Shown: in pieces, positions 1 to 6,947 of the stretch
How the letters are laid out: each line of letters opens with the position of its first letter
How positions within the stretch are numbered: position 1 is the stretch's first letter
From: Ardenticatenaceae bacterium
GTDB taxonomy: Bacteria; Chloroflexota; Anaerolineae; Promineifilales; Promineifilaceae
Assembly: GCA_020634495.1 (NCBI GenBank)
Contig: JACKBR010000079.1
Coordinates: forward strand, 1 to 15,133
Reading direction: 5' to 3'
DNA length: 15,133 bases
Notes under the pieces: generated by a model
The model's input: only the letters and a program-made list of their open reading frames with translations
Database searches by the model: none
What the model was told of the DNA's origin: nothing
Translations under genes and position numbers: made by a program

Positions 1-20
1 CAAGCGTCAAATGTCGATCG

Positions 21-1280
21 TTAAAACGCGGTGTGGCAGATCGGCTTGTTCGGCGTGTAAAACAGTTGGTGCACCGTCTCAGCATAGGCCGGGTCGGATA
101 TTTGGGCCAGGCCGTAGGCCAGCAATTGCCGAATGGTGGTCGCGCCCATGATGAGCGAGCTAAATTCAGCAACGTCCAGGCTAATGGCCACATCTGGTTT
201 GGCGGAGGGATTGAGGGTGATACGGCCGTTCTCCACACACAAAACCCACGCCCCCGCACAGTCTGGCCAAAAGCTGTCCTGCAAATTGAGCTGCACCGTG
301 ATTGTTTGCCCGCCAAAATTGTGCCCTGCGAGCAACTCAAACAAACGCGGCACGTCAATGACGCGGTACATGATGCCCACGCCCTGCGCGTTGCTCTCAT
401 GATAAACCGAGGGCATCAAATTGTGGCTGCCGTTGCGCGGATCGTGCAGCAGCAGATGAAAATCTTCATCTTGCGTGTTCATGATGACATTTTCAATCTG
501 GTCTGCCTGTGCCTGCAAAAAGGCCAACAGCCCCCGCAGCGCCGCACTATTTTCATACAGCAAGGTGCGCACCACAATGTTGTTGCGCAGAAATGTGCCG
601 TTAGGCACCGGTTCAAAGCTGAACAGCAGGTAGCCTTGCAGTTGGCCATCTGCCCAGTAGCCCACTTTTTGCATATTCGATTGGGTGAACAAGGTATTTA
701 TTGTCAGTTCGGGTTGGGTCATCAGGCCGTTGCTGTTGGCCATGAGGCGACTGTAACATTCGTTAAAGGCCTGCTGGTGAGATTTGTCTAAATAGATGAC
801 GTTTTGGCGATCCCCCTTTGGCAAACTGGCAGGCGGTATGCGGTACTGGTTTATTTTACGGCCGTAACCATACCCCATCTGCTTGTAAAAATCGGGCCGA
901 AAGGGATAAAGCGCCGTCATCGCTGCCCCTTTTTCTTGATAATGGCGATGGAAGAATTGCACCATGTCGTAAGCAATGCGCTCTTTTTTGTGCAGCAGAT
1001 CGACCCCGACGCCGCCCACACCACCGACCAGCAAATCTGCCCCGCGCAGCCGCATCCTAAAGTCGTACAGCCGCATAATGCCGCGCATGTCGCCCGCCTC
1101 AAACAGCCCGTACACGGTGATGATGGGATCAGCGTGCATCTCCTGGCCGCGCTCTTTGAAGCGGCGGCGGGCGGCCTCATCGGTGGCGCGAATGCCGGGA
1201 TAGGCGTTGATGGCAATGGTGGTGTACAAATCCCACTCAGCTTCGGTTTGCAACGGCCGTATCACCCGTTTTTGTTTCAT
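21..1280 (-). CDS. eis: Eis-family GNAT N-acetyltransferase with SCP2-like C-terminal domain
   Basis: 419 aa, the usual length for Eis-type enzymes, which transfer acetyl groups from acetyl-CoA to amines such as aminoglycosides or lysine side chains. Residues 1-150 are a GNAT fold, with the core strand GGVGGVGVDLL (86-96) followed by HKKERIA where the acetyl-CoA pyrophosphate loop lies. FYKQMGYGYG (131-140) matches the Eis segment that carries the catalytic tyrosine. Residues about 300-419 form an SCP2-like domain (GQTITVQLNL, DVAISLDVAEF). The protein ends in Phe; in characterised Eis the C-terminal carboxylate acts as general base, so the end looks intact. A CGGAGGAG ribosome binding site lies 6 nt before the ATG. 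It follows the MFS exporter gene after 27 nt, probably in one transcript. The pyrophosphate loop is not the canonical R/QxxGxG, and the substrate cannot be told from sequence. Confidence 0.87.
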   Translation of the reverse strand: MKQKRVIRPLQTEAEWDLYTTIAINAYPGIRATDEAARRRFKERGQEMHADPIITVYGLFEAGDMRGIMRLYDFRMRLRGADLLVGGVGGVGVDLLHKKERIAYDMVQFFHRHYQEKGAAMTALYPFRPDFYKQMGYGYGRKINQYRIPPASLPKGDRQNVIYLDKSHQQAFNECYSRLMANSNGLMTQPELTINTLFTQSNMQKVGYWADGQLQGYLLFSFEPVPNGTFLRNNIVVRTLLYENSAALRGLLAFLQAQADQIENVIMNTQDEDFHLLLHDPRNGSHNLMPSVYHESNAQGVGIMYRVIDVPRLFELLAGHNFGGQTITVQLNLQDSFWPDCAGAWVLCVENGRITLNPSAKPDVAISLDVAEFSSLIMGATTIRQLLAYGLAQISDPAYAETVHQLFYTPNKPICHTAF

Positions 1281-1307
1281 GTAGAACTCCTCCGCAAATT
1301 ATCCATT

Positions 1308-2531
1308 TCATTCAGCCCGATTCCGCACAAAAAGGCGAGTCAAAACGAGACTGATCACCATCACCACGGCGGAAATCAAGCTCAAGCCCAGCACCCCAAC
1401 CTGATCATAAACCCAGGGGCCAATCAGGCCAGCCGAGCTGGAGCCAAGCAGCGCTGTTGCCGCAGCCAGCGTCATCATCTTGCCCCGGTGCGCTGGCGCT
1501 TGTTCGCTTACCAGGGCAATCAGCCCCACCACGGTGAACTCAAACCCAAATCGAGCCACCACCAAACCCAGCACGGCCCAAACGATGGTTCGGTTCAAAA
1601 CGGGCAGCAGGGCGTAGCCAAGCAGCGCCAGGAGCGTCCCCACCATCACGCTGCGGCGCAGGCCAAATTTGTCCCCCACCAGGCTCATCAACACACTGCC
1701 GCTGAGGTCAGCTACGCCCAAAATAAGCGCAACTGTGCCCAACGCCACCGCGCCTAAACCATATTCCCGGTCCAGCCAGGTTCCGTAGCTGATGAAAACA
1801 TTCATAGCTGCCATCATATTCAGACCAACGACCAGCAAAACCACATAGGCCGAGCGGCGGTTGCTGCCCAGCTCAAAAAAATTGAGGAAGCTTTGCCAGC
1901 TAAAACCAGTTTGGCGCGTTTGGGATTCTGGGGCCTGGCCGACTGCGGGTAAACGGCCGTATCCCGCAAACGCCACCAGCAGCAGCCCACTCAAAACAAA
2001 CAGCGGCACCCGCCAACTGGTCGCTGCAATGAGCAGCCCCACCAGGTACAGACCCACGATTCCGGCCAGCGCCCAGGCATACTCCAGCGTGCCCAGCCCC
2101 CGTGCCCGGCGGTGGAACGGCAGCCTGGCGCTGAGATATGCCTGCAAAATGGGCACAAAAGCAAAGGTTCCCAATCCGCCCAGCACCATGCCCAATGCGG
2201 CCAGCCAAACGCTGCTGCTCAGGCCCACGATGAGATAGCCAGCAGCGGCCAGCAGCAAGCCAAAACGCATCACCGGGCGATAGCCGCGCCGGGCAGCCAG
2301 GGTGCCAAACGTTGGGGCCAGCAGCCCCATGGCGCTGCGCAAGCTCACCAGCCGGCCGGCCGTGACGCTGGTGGTGCGCAAGCCTTCAGCAATGACGGGA
2401 AGAAAGGGGAAAAATAGCTGAACGGCCGTATCCGTCGCCAGGCGCGTTAGCAAGCCAATGAGGATCAGGCGGTTGACAGAAATGTCGGGTTGCGCTTCAG
2501 GTTCAGTTGTAGACAGTGGTGGATTTGCCAA
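1308..2531 (-). CDS. MFS transporter, probable drug or metabolite exporter
   Basis: 407 aa from the chosen TTG start. It shows about twelve hydrophobic segments in two halves, typical of the major facilitator superfamily. A motif-A-like loop follows TM2 (GTLAARRGYRPVM, with Ala where Asp is usual), and a second, GDKFGLRRS, lies in the equivalent loop of the C-terminal half. The frame extends upstream to another TTG at 2558, but that codon lies in the U-rich tail of a terminator hairpin and has no ribosome binding site. The TTG at 2531 has GGGAG exactly 6 nt upstream, so I prefer it (N-terminus MANPPLSTTEPEAQ). The gene precedes an Eis-like acetyltransferase by 27 nt and follows an AraC/GyrI regulator, which suggests export of toxic small molecules. 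The substrate is unknown. Confidence 0.86.
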   Translation of the reverse strand: MANPPLSTTEPEAQPDISVNRLILIGLLTRLATDTAVQLFFPFLPVIAEGLRTTSVTAGRLVSLRSAMGLLAPTFGTLAARRGYRPVMRFGLLLAAAGYLIVGLSSSVWLAALGMVLGGLGTFAFVPILQAYLSARLPFHRRARGLGTLEYAWALAGIVGLYLVGLLIAATSWRVPLFVLSGLLLVAFAGYGRLPAVGQAPESQTRQTGFSWQSFLNFFELGSNRRSAYVVLLVVGLNMMAAMNVFISYGTWLDREYGLGAVALGTVALILGVADLSGSVLMSLVGDKFGLRRSVMVGTLLALLGYALLPVLNRTIVWAVLGLVVARFGFEFTVVGLIALVSEQAPAHRGKMMTLAAATALLGSSSAGLIGPWVYDQVGVLGLSLISAVVMVISLVLTRLFVRNRAE

Positions 2532-2537
2532 AATAGT

Positions 2538-2542
2538 CTCCC
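2538..2542 (-). promoter_or_regulatory. Ribosome binding site that decides the MFS start
   Basis: GGGAG on the minus strand, 6 nt before the TTG at 2531. It is the only well-spaced Shine-Dalgarno sequence near the 5' end of this frame, so it supports a start nine codons inside the longest open frame. Confidence 0.65.
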
Positions 2543-2556
2543 AAGGAAAAGTCCAC

Positions 2557-2594
2557 AAACAACAAACAGCACCCAGAAAGCTCTGAGTGCTGTT
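2557..2594 (-). terminator. Rho-independent terminator after the AraC-type gene
   Basis: A 13-bp stem (2565-2577 with 2582-2594) with a 4-nt loop. In minus-strand RNA the one non-Watson-Crick position is a U-G wobble, while the plus-strand transcript would have a C-A mismatch. This points to the minus strand as the working orientation. The RNA then continues UGUUGUUUGU, a moderately U-rich tail. It lies about 50 nt past the AraC stop codon and just before the MFS ribosome binding site, so it may limit read-through into MFS. Confidence 0.68.
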
Positions 2595-2644
2595 CTTTTC
2601 GGTTGTGGGAAGCCCGATTGTATCTGATTTTGGGAGATTTGCCC

Positions 2645-3517
2645 TTAGGGTCTGGTCAGCGGAATGTAAATTTCGGTGCGCAAGTTTTCTGGTTTTGTGC
2701 GGCCAGGATTGCGATTTAAGTACCGTTCAAAAACGGGTACATCGCGCAACCGTTCGCCGCTTTGCGCCAGCCATTGCCCAAAAATTAGATAGTATGTTTG
2801 GTCAAATGTTTCGTATGGCCCCTTGTGTACAAAAAGGGCGTACCGGCCGCCAGCAATGGTTTGCAGGCCAAATTCACCCTGTGGCTCAATGGCCTGCTCC
2901 AGGGTAATGCAAGCGTCATAGCGCAGCTTTTCGGCAGCGGTGATGTCTGGGCTGTCGTGCGAAATGCCAATGAACTGGGTTTCTTTGCTGACAAGCTTGT
3001 GGCCGTAGGCAAAGGGCATGAGCGCGGCAAAGGCGGCGGCCGAGGCTTCGCTGTACGGCCCAGTTTTGCGCACAAATAAAACGGTTTGGGGCTGTAGATT
3101 AACAATTTTTGGTTTCATTTCTTTTGGCTCTTTGGCTAGATTTTGGCGGAAAACGGCCGTATCCAACAAATGGTTCTCTGCTCGAAATTCAGACGGTGAC
3201 TGGCCAAACTGCTGCCGGAACGCCTTACCAAAATTAGTCAGGGTCTCATACCCCGCATCTAGGGCAATGTCTGTAATGGCATCAAACGTCTGGCGCAGCC
3301 GGTTAGCCGCACGCTCAAGCCGCAGCCGCCGCACAAATGCACTTAAACTTTCTCCCGTGAAGGCGGTAAACAAACGATGGAAATGGTACGGCGAAAATGC
3401 CGCCACCGCCGCCACTTCATCCAGGCTGGGCGGAGCGTCCAGCCGCGCTTGAATCAACAGCATCACCCGCAGGATGCTGGCCTGGTAGTCGGTTTTGGTT
3501 TCGGGTCGTTGGGTCAT
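2645..3517 (-). CDS. AraC-family transcriptional regulator with GyrI-like effector domain
   Basis: 290 aa. Residues about 12-113 carry the two helix-turn-helix motifs of AraC/XylS regulators: SLDEVAAVAAFSPYHFHRLF (31-50), and ITDIALDAGYETLTNFGKAF (81-100) followed by the family signature FGQSPSEFR. Residues about 135-290 are a GyrI-like small-molecule-binding domain (VLFVRKTGPY, ALFVHKGPYE, ending TEIYIPLTRP). This Rob/SbmC-like order, with the DNA-binding domain first and the ligand domain second, is typical of multidrug-sensing activators. It lies between a free-standing GyrI-like gene and an MFS exporter gene, so control of that cluster is likely but inferred. The ATG is preceded by GAGGGTG, which comes from the edge of a palindromic repeat. 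An ACGGCCGT copy encodes DTAV in the linker between domains. Confidence 0.92.
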   Translation of the reverse strand: MTQRPETKTDYQASILRVMLLIQARLDAPPSLDEVAAVAAFSPYHFHRLFTAFTGESLSAFVRRLRLERAANRLRQTFDAITDIALDAGYETLTNFGKAFRQQFGQSPSEFRAENHLLDTAVFRQNLAKEPKEMKPKIVNLQPQTVLFVRKTGPYSEASAAAFAALMPFAYGHKLVSKETQFIGISHDSPDITAAEKLRYDACITLEQAIEPQGEFGLQTIAGGRYALFVHKGPYETFDQTYYLIFGQWLAQSGERLRDVPVFERYLNRNPGRTKPENLRTEIYIPLTRP

Positions 3518-3523
3518 TTTTTC

Positions 3524-3601
3524 ACCCTCACCCCAACCCTCTCCCTCAAGGGAGAGGGACCAGTTCCCTCCTCCTGGCAGGGGGAGGGTTAGGGTGGGGG
3601 T
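3524..3601. repeat. Palindromic intergenic repeat able to fold as two hairpins or one long stem
   Basis: A 78-bp C/G-rich element. Its outer arms (3524-3541 and 3584-3601, 18 nt) are inverted with two differences, both of which can be wobble pairs on one strand. Inside are a perfect 9-bp hairpin with loop TCAA (3537-3545/3550-3558) and a second 9-bp hairpin with one wobble and a 5-nt loop (3566-3574/3580-3588). The inner hairpins share bases with the outer stem, so the folds compete. It fills the gap between the GyrI-like and AraC genes and provides the AraC ribosome binding site. CCCTCACCCCAACCCTCTCC-type sequences are familiar as dispersed bacterial repeats; copy number in this genome is unknown. 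Confidence 0.75.
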
Positions 3602-3610
3602 CGATCTTGG

Positions 3611-4243
3611 TTAAACAGCCACCGCCTTTTTCGCCACAAACGGCTGGCGGATCACCGTTTTGAGCCGTTCCGGGGCCGTGCGCCGGGGATCACTCAGGTA
3701 AATCTCGTGGTGCTTGCCGCTTAGTTCACCGCCCTGCTGCCAGATATGCTCATGAATATTTTGGATGGTTGGCCCTTCGTCGGCATACGGGCCTGTGTAT
3801 AAAATTTGAGCCGCCAGCCCTTCCGCAAAGGGTTCAAATTTCAGCAGGTCAACGGCCGTTAGCCCTTTCTTTTGCTTCACTTGCGCTTTGGCTTCGGCAA
3901 CCATTTCGGCCGTTACAAAATCTGGCTGCATGATCATCGCCTGCCACAGCCAGGCGTCCTTGTCCTGCATAGAAAACTGGGCCATATCCTGTACCCACCA
4001 CAATCCTTCCAGCGGCATCACGACAAAATCGATGGCCAATTCGCTGCGTTTGACCATAAATTTAACCGTGTACGCTACGGAATACAACGCAGACACCGCA
4101 TCTTGATAAGCCTGGGCGGTATTGGGATTACCTTTTCCCAGGATGGTGAGGAAGTTCATGGCGGGCACGTCTACGACGCTCACTTTTTTGGCCAAGGGCC
4201 GATACAGATGTTTAAGTTCGCGCTTGAAGTCTACTTTTTTCAT
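3611..4243 (-). CDS. GyrI-like domain protein (COG4832-type)
   Basis: 210 aa from the ATG at 4243, matching the usual length of stand-alone GyrI-like domain proteins. Recognisable parts are VDVPAMNFLTILGKGNP (24-40, the first strand of the fold), the aromatic patch LEGLWWVQDM (78-87), ILYTGPYADEGPTI (147-160) and a C-terminal EIYLSDPRRTAPERLKTVIR segment. The family binds small, often toxic or drug-like, molecules in an extracytoplasmic-regulator-like fold, and some members have hydrolase activity. The longest frame starts at 4336, but its first 31 codons run through a hairpin, while the Met at 4243 has AAGGA at an ideal distance. It is the first gene of the minus-strand group and is followed by an AraC regulator with the same ligand-binding domain. 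Function is otherwise unknown. Confidence 0.86.
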   Translation of the reverse strand: MKKVDFKRELKHLYRPLAKKVSVVDVPAMNFLTILGKGNPNTAQAYQDAVSALYSVAYTVKFMVKRSELAIDFVVMPLEGLWWVQDMAQFSMQDKDAWLWQAMIMQPDFVTAEMVAEAKAQVKQKKGLTAVDLLKFEPFAEGLAAQILYTGPYADEGPTIQNIHEHIWQQGGELSGKHHEIYLSDPRRTAPERLKTVIRQPFVAKKAVAV

Positions 4244-4250
4244 GGGTCGC

Positions 4251-4256
4251 TCCTTA
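4251..4256 (-). promoter_or_regulatory. Ribosome binding site that decides the GyrI-like start
   Basis: TAAGGA on the minus strand, 7 nt before the ATG at 4243. It supports the internal start over the ATG at 4336, whose N-terminal extension would translate an inverted repeat. Confidence 0.7.
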
Positions 4257-4257
4257 A

Positions 4258-4313
4258 AACCTCCCGCAGGCTCCGCCTCAGATAACGTTTGTGGAAGAAG
4301 TCTGCGGGAGGTT
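4258..4313 (-). repeat. Inverted repeat with 12-bp perfect arms in the leader of the GyrI-like gene
   Basis: AACCTCCCGCAG (4258-4269) is the exact reverse complement of CTGCGGGAGGTT (4302-4313), with a 32-nt loop. In minus-strand RNA the stem ends two bases before the AAGGA ribosome binding site, so folding could affect access to it. The short UUUU after the 3' arm is too weak to call a terminator. It may be a dispersed repeat or a leader regulatory hairpin; one copy cannot separate these. Confidence 0.62.
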
Positions 4314-4442
4314 GGTTGCTGTTTTTTAATATTCATAGCCTAACATGGGAAACGGCCGTTTGCTATTCCATCCTTGCGCTTTTCTATTAAAAACCAGACA
4401 ACCCAATGACAAACTATTTTCCCGCAGCCCCCCAGTTTTCGC

Positions 4443-4448
4443 TATAAT
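4443..4448 (+). promoter_or_regulatory. -10 element of the MscS/decarboxylase promoter
   Basis: A perfect TATAAT, 26 nt upstream of the MscS start codon, in the gap between divergent genes. No convincing -35 hexamer is found at 16-18 bp, so the call rests on the -10 and its location. Transcription would start near 4455, giving a leader of about 20 nt. Confidence 0.5.
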
Positions 4449-4474
4449 GCATAGGAAAGAAACGGAGGCAATGG

Positions 4475-5362
4475 ATGAGCGAGCTTTTCGAAGTTATTCT
4501 GGAACGGCTGCAAAAGATTTTCAACCCAGAGAACCTGGGCACGAAGCTTGCCGATCTAACAATCGATCTCATTGTTGCCCTGATCACCTTTGCCGCTTTC
4601 TATCTGGCATGGATTATCATTCGCTTTCTCCTGAACCGGTTCCTGCCCAAATCCAGGTTCGATAAAACGTCCCAGGCGTTTATCAAAACGATTTTTCAGT
4701 ACAGCATCCTGCTGGTGGGTCTGGTGAATGCCCTATCCATCATGGGGGTTGATACGGCCGGACTGCTGGCCTCGTTGGGCATTGTGGGCATTACCATCGG
4801 CTTTGCCGCCAGAGACGCTTTTTCCAATCTCATCTCTGGCATTCTCATTTTTCTGGATCGGCCGTTTGTCATTGGCGATTTGGTAGAGGTTGGTGACAAT
4901 TACGGCCGTGTAGACCAAATCACCCTCCGTTCCACCCGCATTATCACCAGCGATGGTAAGATGTTGGCCGTACCAAACACCGAAATCATCAACAAAACGG
5001 TCACCTCCTACACCAACTTTCCGCACCTGCGCCTGGATGTAGAAGTGACTGTGGGCGTGAATGAAAATATCGATCTGGTGCGCCAAATTCTGTTTGGCAT
5101 CATTCAAGATGATCCCGCCTATCTTGCCGAACCGCCGCCGCGTGTGGTAATCACCCAGTTGAATGATTACAATGTAGCTTTGGAGCTGCAAGCCTGGATC
5201 GATGATGAGCGACAGCATGTAGAAAAAAGATATGCGCTGAGAGAAAACATCTTCAAGACATTAACCGAGAAACAAATCGAAATGCCCTTTGAAACCATTC
5301 AGTTAACACCTTTCAACGTCAACATAAATCAGCCCAAGCCTCTGGAGAAAATGAATGAGTGA
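4475..5362 (+). CDS. mscS: MscS-type small-conductance mechanosensitive channel
   Basis: 295 aa, the size of E. coli MscS. It is a membrane channel that opens under tension to release solutes in hypo-osmotic shock. TM1 is about 30-55, TM2 about 68-90, and the pore-lining TM3 about 93-128 with the family pattern of small residues (GLLASLGIVGITIGF, then SNLISGILIFLDRPF). The beta domain follows (IGDLVEVGDNYGRVDQITLR; TSDGKMLAVPN; IINKTVTSY), then the alpha/beta cytoplasmic domain. GGAGG 6 nt before the ATG at 4475 fixes the start over the ATG at 4471, which is out of frame. Its last codons overlap the decarboxylase gene by 8 nt, indicating translational coupling. An ACGGCCGT copy encodes YGR in the beta domain. 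Confidence 0.95.
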   Translation: MSELFEVILERLQKIFNPENLGTKLADLTIDLIVALITFAAFYLAWIIIRFLLNRFLPKSRFDKTSQAFIKTIFQYSILLVGLVNALSIMGVDTAGLLASLGIVGITIGFAARDAFSNLISGILIFLDRPFVIGDLVEVGDNYGRVDQITLRSTRIITSDGKMLAVPNTEIINKTVTSYTNFPHLRLDVEVTVGVNENIDLVRQILFGIIQDDPAYLAEPPPRVVITQLNDYNVALELQAWIDDERQHVEKRYALRENIFKTLTEKQIEMPFETIQLTPFNVNINQPKPLEKMNE

Positions 5363-6803
5363 GTCAGAACATCGCCCTGTCATTGGTTGGGAACAAGAAA
5401 CGGCCGTACCCAACAACCACCAATTTAACCGTTACCTGCACGCCAAAAACGGGCACCTCCATCTAGACGGCCTTGATCTGGCTCAATTCTTTCTAGATGA
5501 ATCCCCCCAGGGCTTTACCCAAACCCTGCCCAGCCCATTAGAAATTGTCTATCTGCCGCTCATCACGCGGCAAATTAATTTTATGCAGCAGGTATTTGCC
5601 GAGGTCATTGCCGAATTAGGCTACGAAGGCCAATTTCACTACACCTACGCCTCCAAAGCCAACGCCGCCGAAGAAGTGATCCGCACCACCCTGGCCGCCG
5701 GGGCCAACCACGAAATGTCCTCCACCGTTGATGTAGACATTGCCAAAATCATGATCCAACGCGGTTTGCTCACCCCAGACCGCATGATTGTGTGCAATGG
5801 GTTTAAGGGGCCAGGCTCGCTTTACGCCGCCAATATTTTGCAGCTCCGCCTGCTGCACGAAAATCTGCTCCCGGTCATTGAGGATTTGCCCGAAATTTCG
5901 CCCCTGCTCAGCTCCGGCCAGGCGTTTAACGTTGGTCTGCGCCAAAAAAGCTACGGCCACAACGAAACCCTGGCGGAAATGGACAAAGCCAACTCGCGCT
6001 TTGGCCTAAACACCGATGATCTGTGGAAAGCCGCCGACTACATCGCCGCCGCGCCAAACCTGACGCTCAAGATGTACCATTACATGGTGGGCAGCCAGCT
6101 TACAGACATTGCTGCTTTTATTAGCTGGCTCAAGCCCGGCATCGAGCTATTTGCCCGGCTGCGCCAGCGCTATCCCAGCCTGAGCATCTTCAACTTTGGC
6201 GGCGGGATGCCCGTGGCCATGACGCTGGATTTTTCGTTCGATTACCATGAGTTTGCCCGGCAGCTGCTCACAGCTTTGCAAGAAGCGTGCCAGCGATACA
6301 GCGTGCCTGTGCCCGATGTGATGGGGGAATTCGGCCGTTATACCACTTCGGAGCACGGGGCACATCTCTTCAAAATCATCGCGGCCAAAGAAAATGGCTC
6401 TAAGCTGCCCTGGTACATCATCGATGGTTCCATCATGAGCTCTTTCCCAGACAGCTGGGCCTTGTCTGAACACTTCATTGTGCTGCCGCTCAATCACCTG
6501 GACAAACCGTTCCAGCAGGTGCAGCTTGGCGGCATCACCTGCGACAGCGACGATGTGTACCCACCCAAACCCAGTAAATCACCACTTTATCTGCCGGTGG
6601 AAACAGACGAACTGTACATTGGCTTTTTCAGCATCGGTGCCTACCAGGAGATGTTGGGCGGGGTGAAGGGGAGCAAACATTGTGTGTTGCCAGAGGCTTA
6701 TGAGTTGATAATTGAGAAGGAGGGAGACGGCCGTTTCCAATTCCAAATCCTCCACGGTCAGCAGCCCGACGACGTTTTGCGCAACCTGGGCTACACCGTT
6801 TAA
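5355..6803 (+). CDS. SpeA-like PLP-dependent decarboxylase (arginine decarboxylase type, short form)
   Basis: 482 aa. It is a fold-type III (alanine-racemase barrel) decarboxylase. Visible motifs: the PLP lysine in YASKANAAEEV (K101), VCNGFKGP (147-154), the MYHYMVGSQ strand (240-248), phosphate-binding GGGMP (282-286), GEFGRYTTSEHG (324-335), the catalytic Cys-Asp segment GGITCDSDD (392-400), and GFFSIGAYQEML (423-434). The CNG, CDSD and GAYQ signatures are closest to biosynthetic arginine decarboxylase (SpeA), which makes agmatine for polyamines. At 482 aa it is much shorter than E. coli-type SpeA (about 630-660 aa), so it lacks the insert and C-terminal parts. Ornithine, lysine or carboxynorspermidine decarboxylation cannot be excluded. 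The start ATG overlaps the MscS stop, with GGAG 8 nt upstream. ACGGCCGT occurs twice. Confidence 0.83.
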   Translation: MSESEHRPVIGWEQETAVPNNHQFNRYLHAKNGHLHLDGLDLAQFFLDESPQGFTQTLPSPLEIVYLPLITRQINFMQQVFAEVIAELGYEGQFHYTYASKANAAEEVIRTTLAAGANHEMSSTVDVDIAKIMIQRGLLTPDRMIVCNGFKGPGSLYAANILQLRLLHENLLPVIEDLPEISPLLSSGQAFNVGLRQKSYGHNETLAEMDKANSRFGLNTDDLWKAADYIAAAPNLTLKMYHYMVGSQLTDIAAFISWLKPGIELFARLRQRYPSLSIFNFGGGMPVAMTLDFSFDYHEFARQLLTALQEACQRYSVPVPDVMGEFGRYTTSEHGAHLFKIIAAKENGSKLPWYIIDGSIMSSFPDSWALSEHFIVLPLNHLDKPFQQVQLGGITCDSDDVYPPKPSKSPLYLPVETDELYIGFFSIGAYQEMLGGVKGSKHCVLPEAYELIIEKEGDGRFQFQILHGQQPDDVLRNLGYTV

Positions 6804-6885
6804 AAACATGCAACTCTACAACAAGGCACCCGTAAATATAGATGTATTCATCTCAGAAATTAAAATATCCCCACATACAGGGGAA

Positions 6886-6934
6886 CAATTCACAATTAAT
6901 GAGTCACGATTCACAGTTCACCATTCACGATTAA
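6886..6934. repeat. Heptanucleotide tandem tract upstream of the solute-binding/OmpA gene
   Basis: Seven consecutive 7-nt units read CAATTCA, CAATTAA, TGAGTCA, CGATTCA, CAGTTCA, CCATTCA, CGATTAA, consensus CRATTCA. The tract stops just before the GGAG ribosome binding site of the next gene. The rest of the 144-nt gap (6804-6947) is AT-rich with a weak TCCCC/GGGGA hairpin at 6868-6884 and no clear promoter. Confidence 0.7.
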
Positions 6935-6947
6935 TTTGGAGAATCGC

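Noticed and set aside
33..791. A 252-codon plus-strand open frame
   Set aside because: It is fully antisense to the Eis-like gene, whose motifs and C-terminus are clear; the peptide has no family features.
804..1757. A 317-codon open frame on the plus strand
   Set aside because: It lies antisense across the Eis-like and MFS genes, is rich in His/Gln and Pro, has no recognisable domain and no ribosome binding site. It is a shadow of the minus-strand genes.
4244..4336. N-terminal extension of the GyrI-like protein from the ATG at 4336
   Set aside because: Those 31 codons translate the two arms of an inverted repeat, while the internal ATG has a good ribosome binding site and gives the usual family length.
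4407..4412. TTGTCA on the minus strand as a -35 for the GyrI-like gene
   Set aside because: The matching -10 at 17 bp (TAATAG) fits the consensus poorly, so a promoter cannot be supported.
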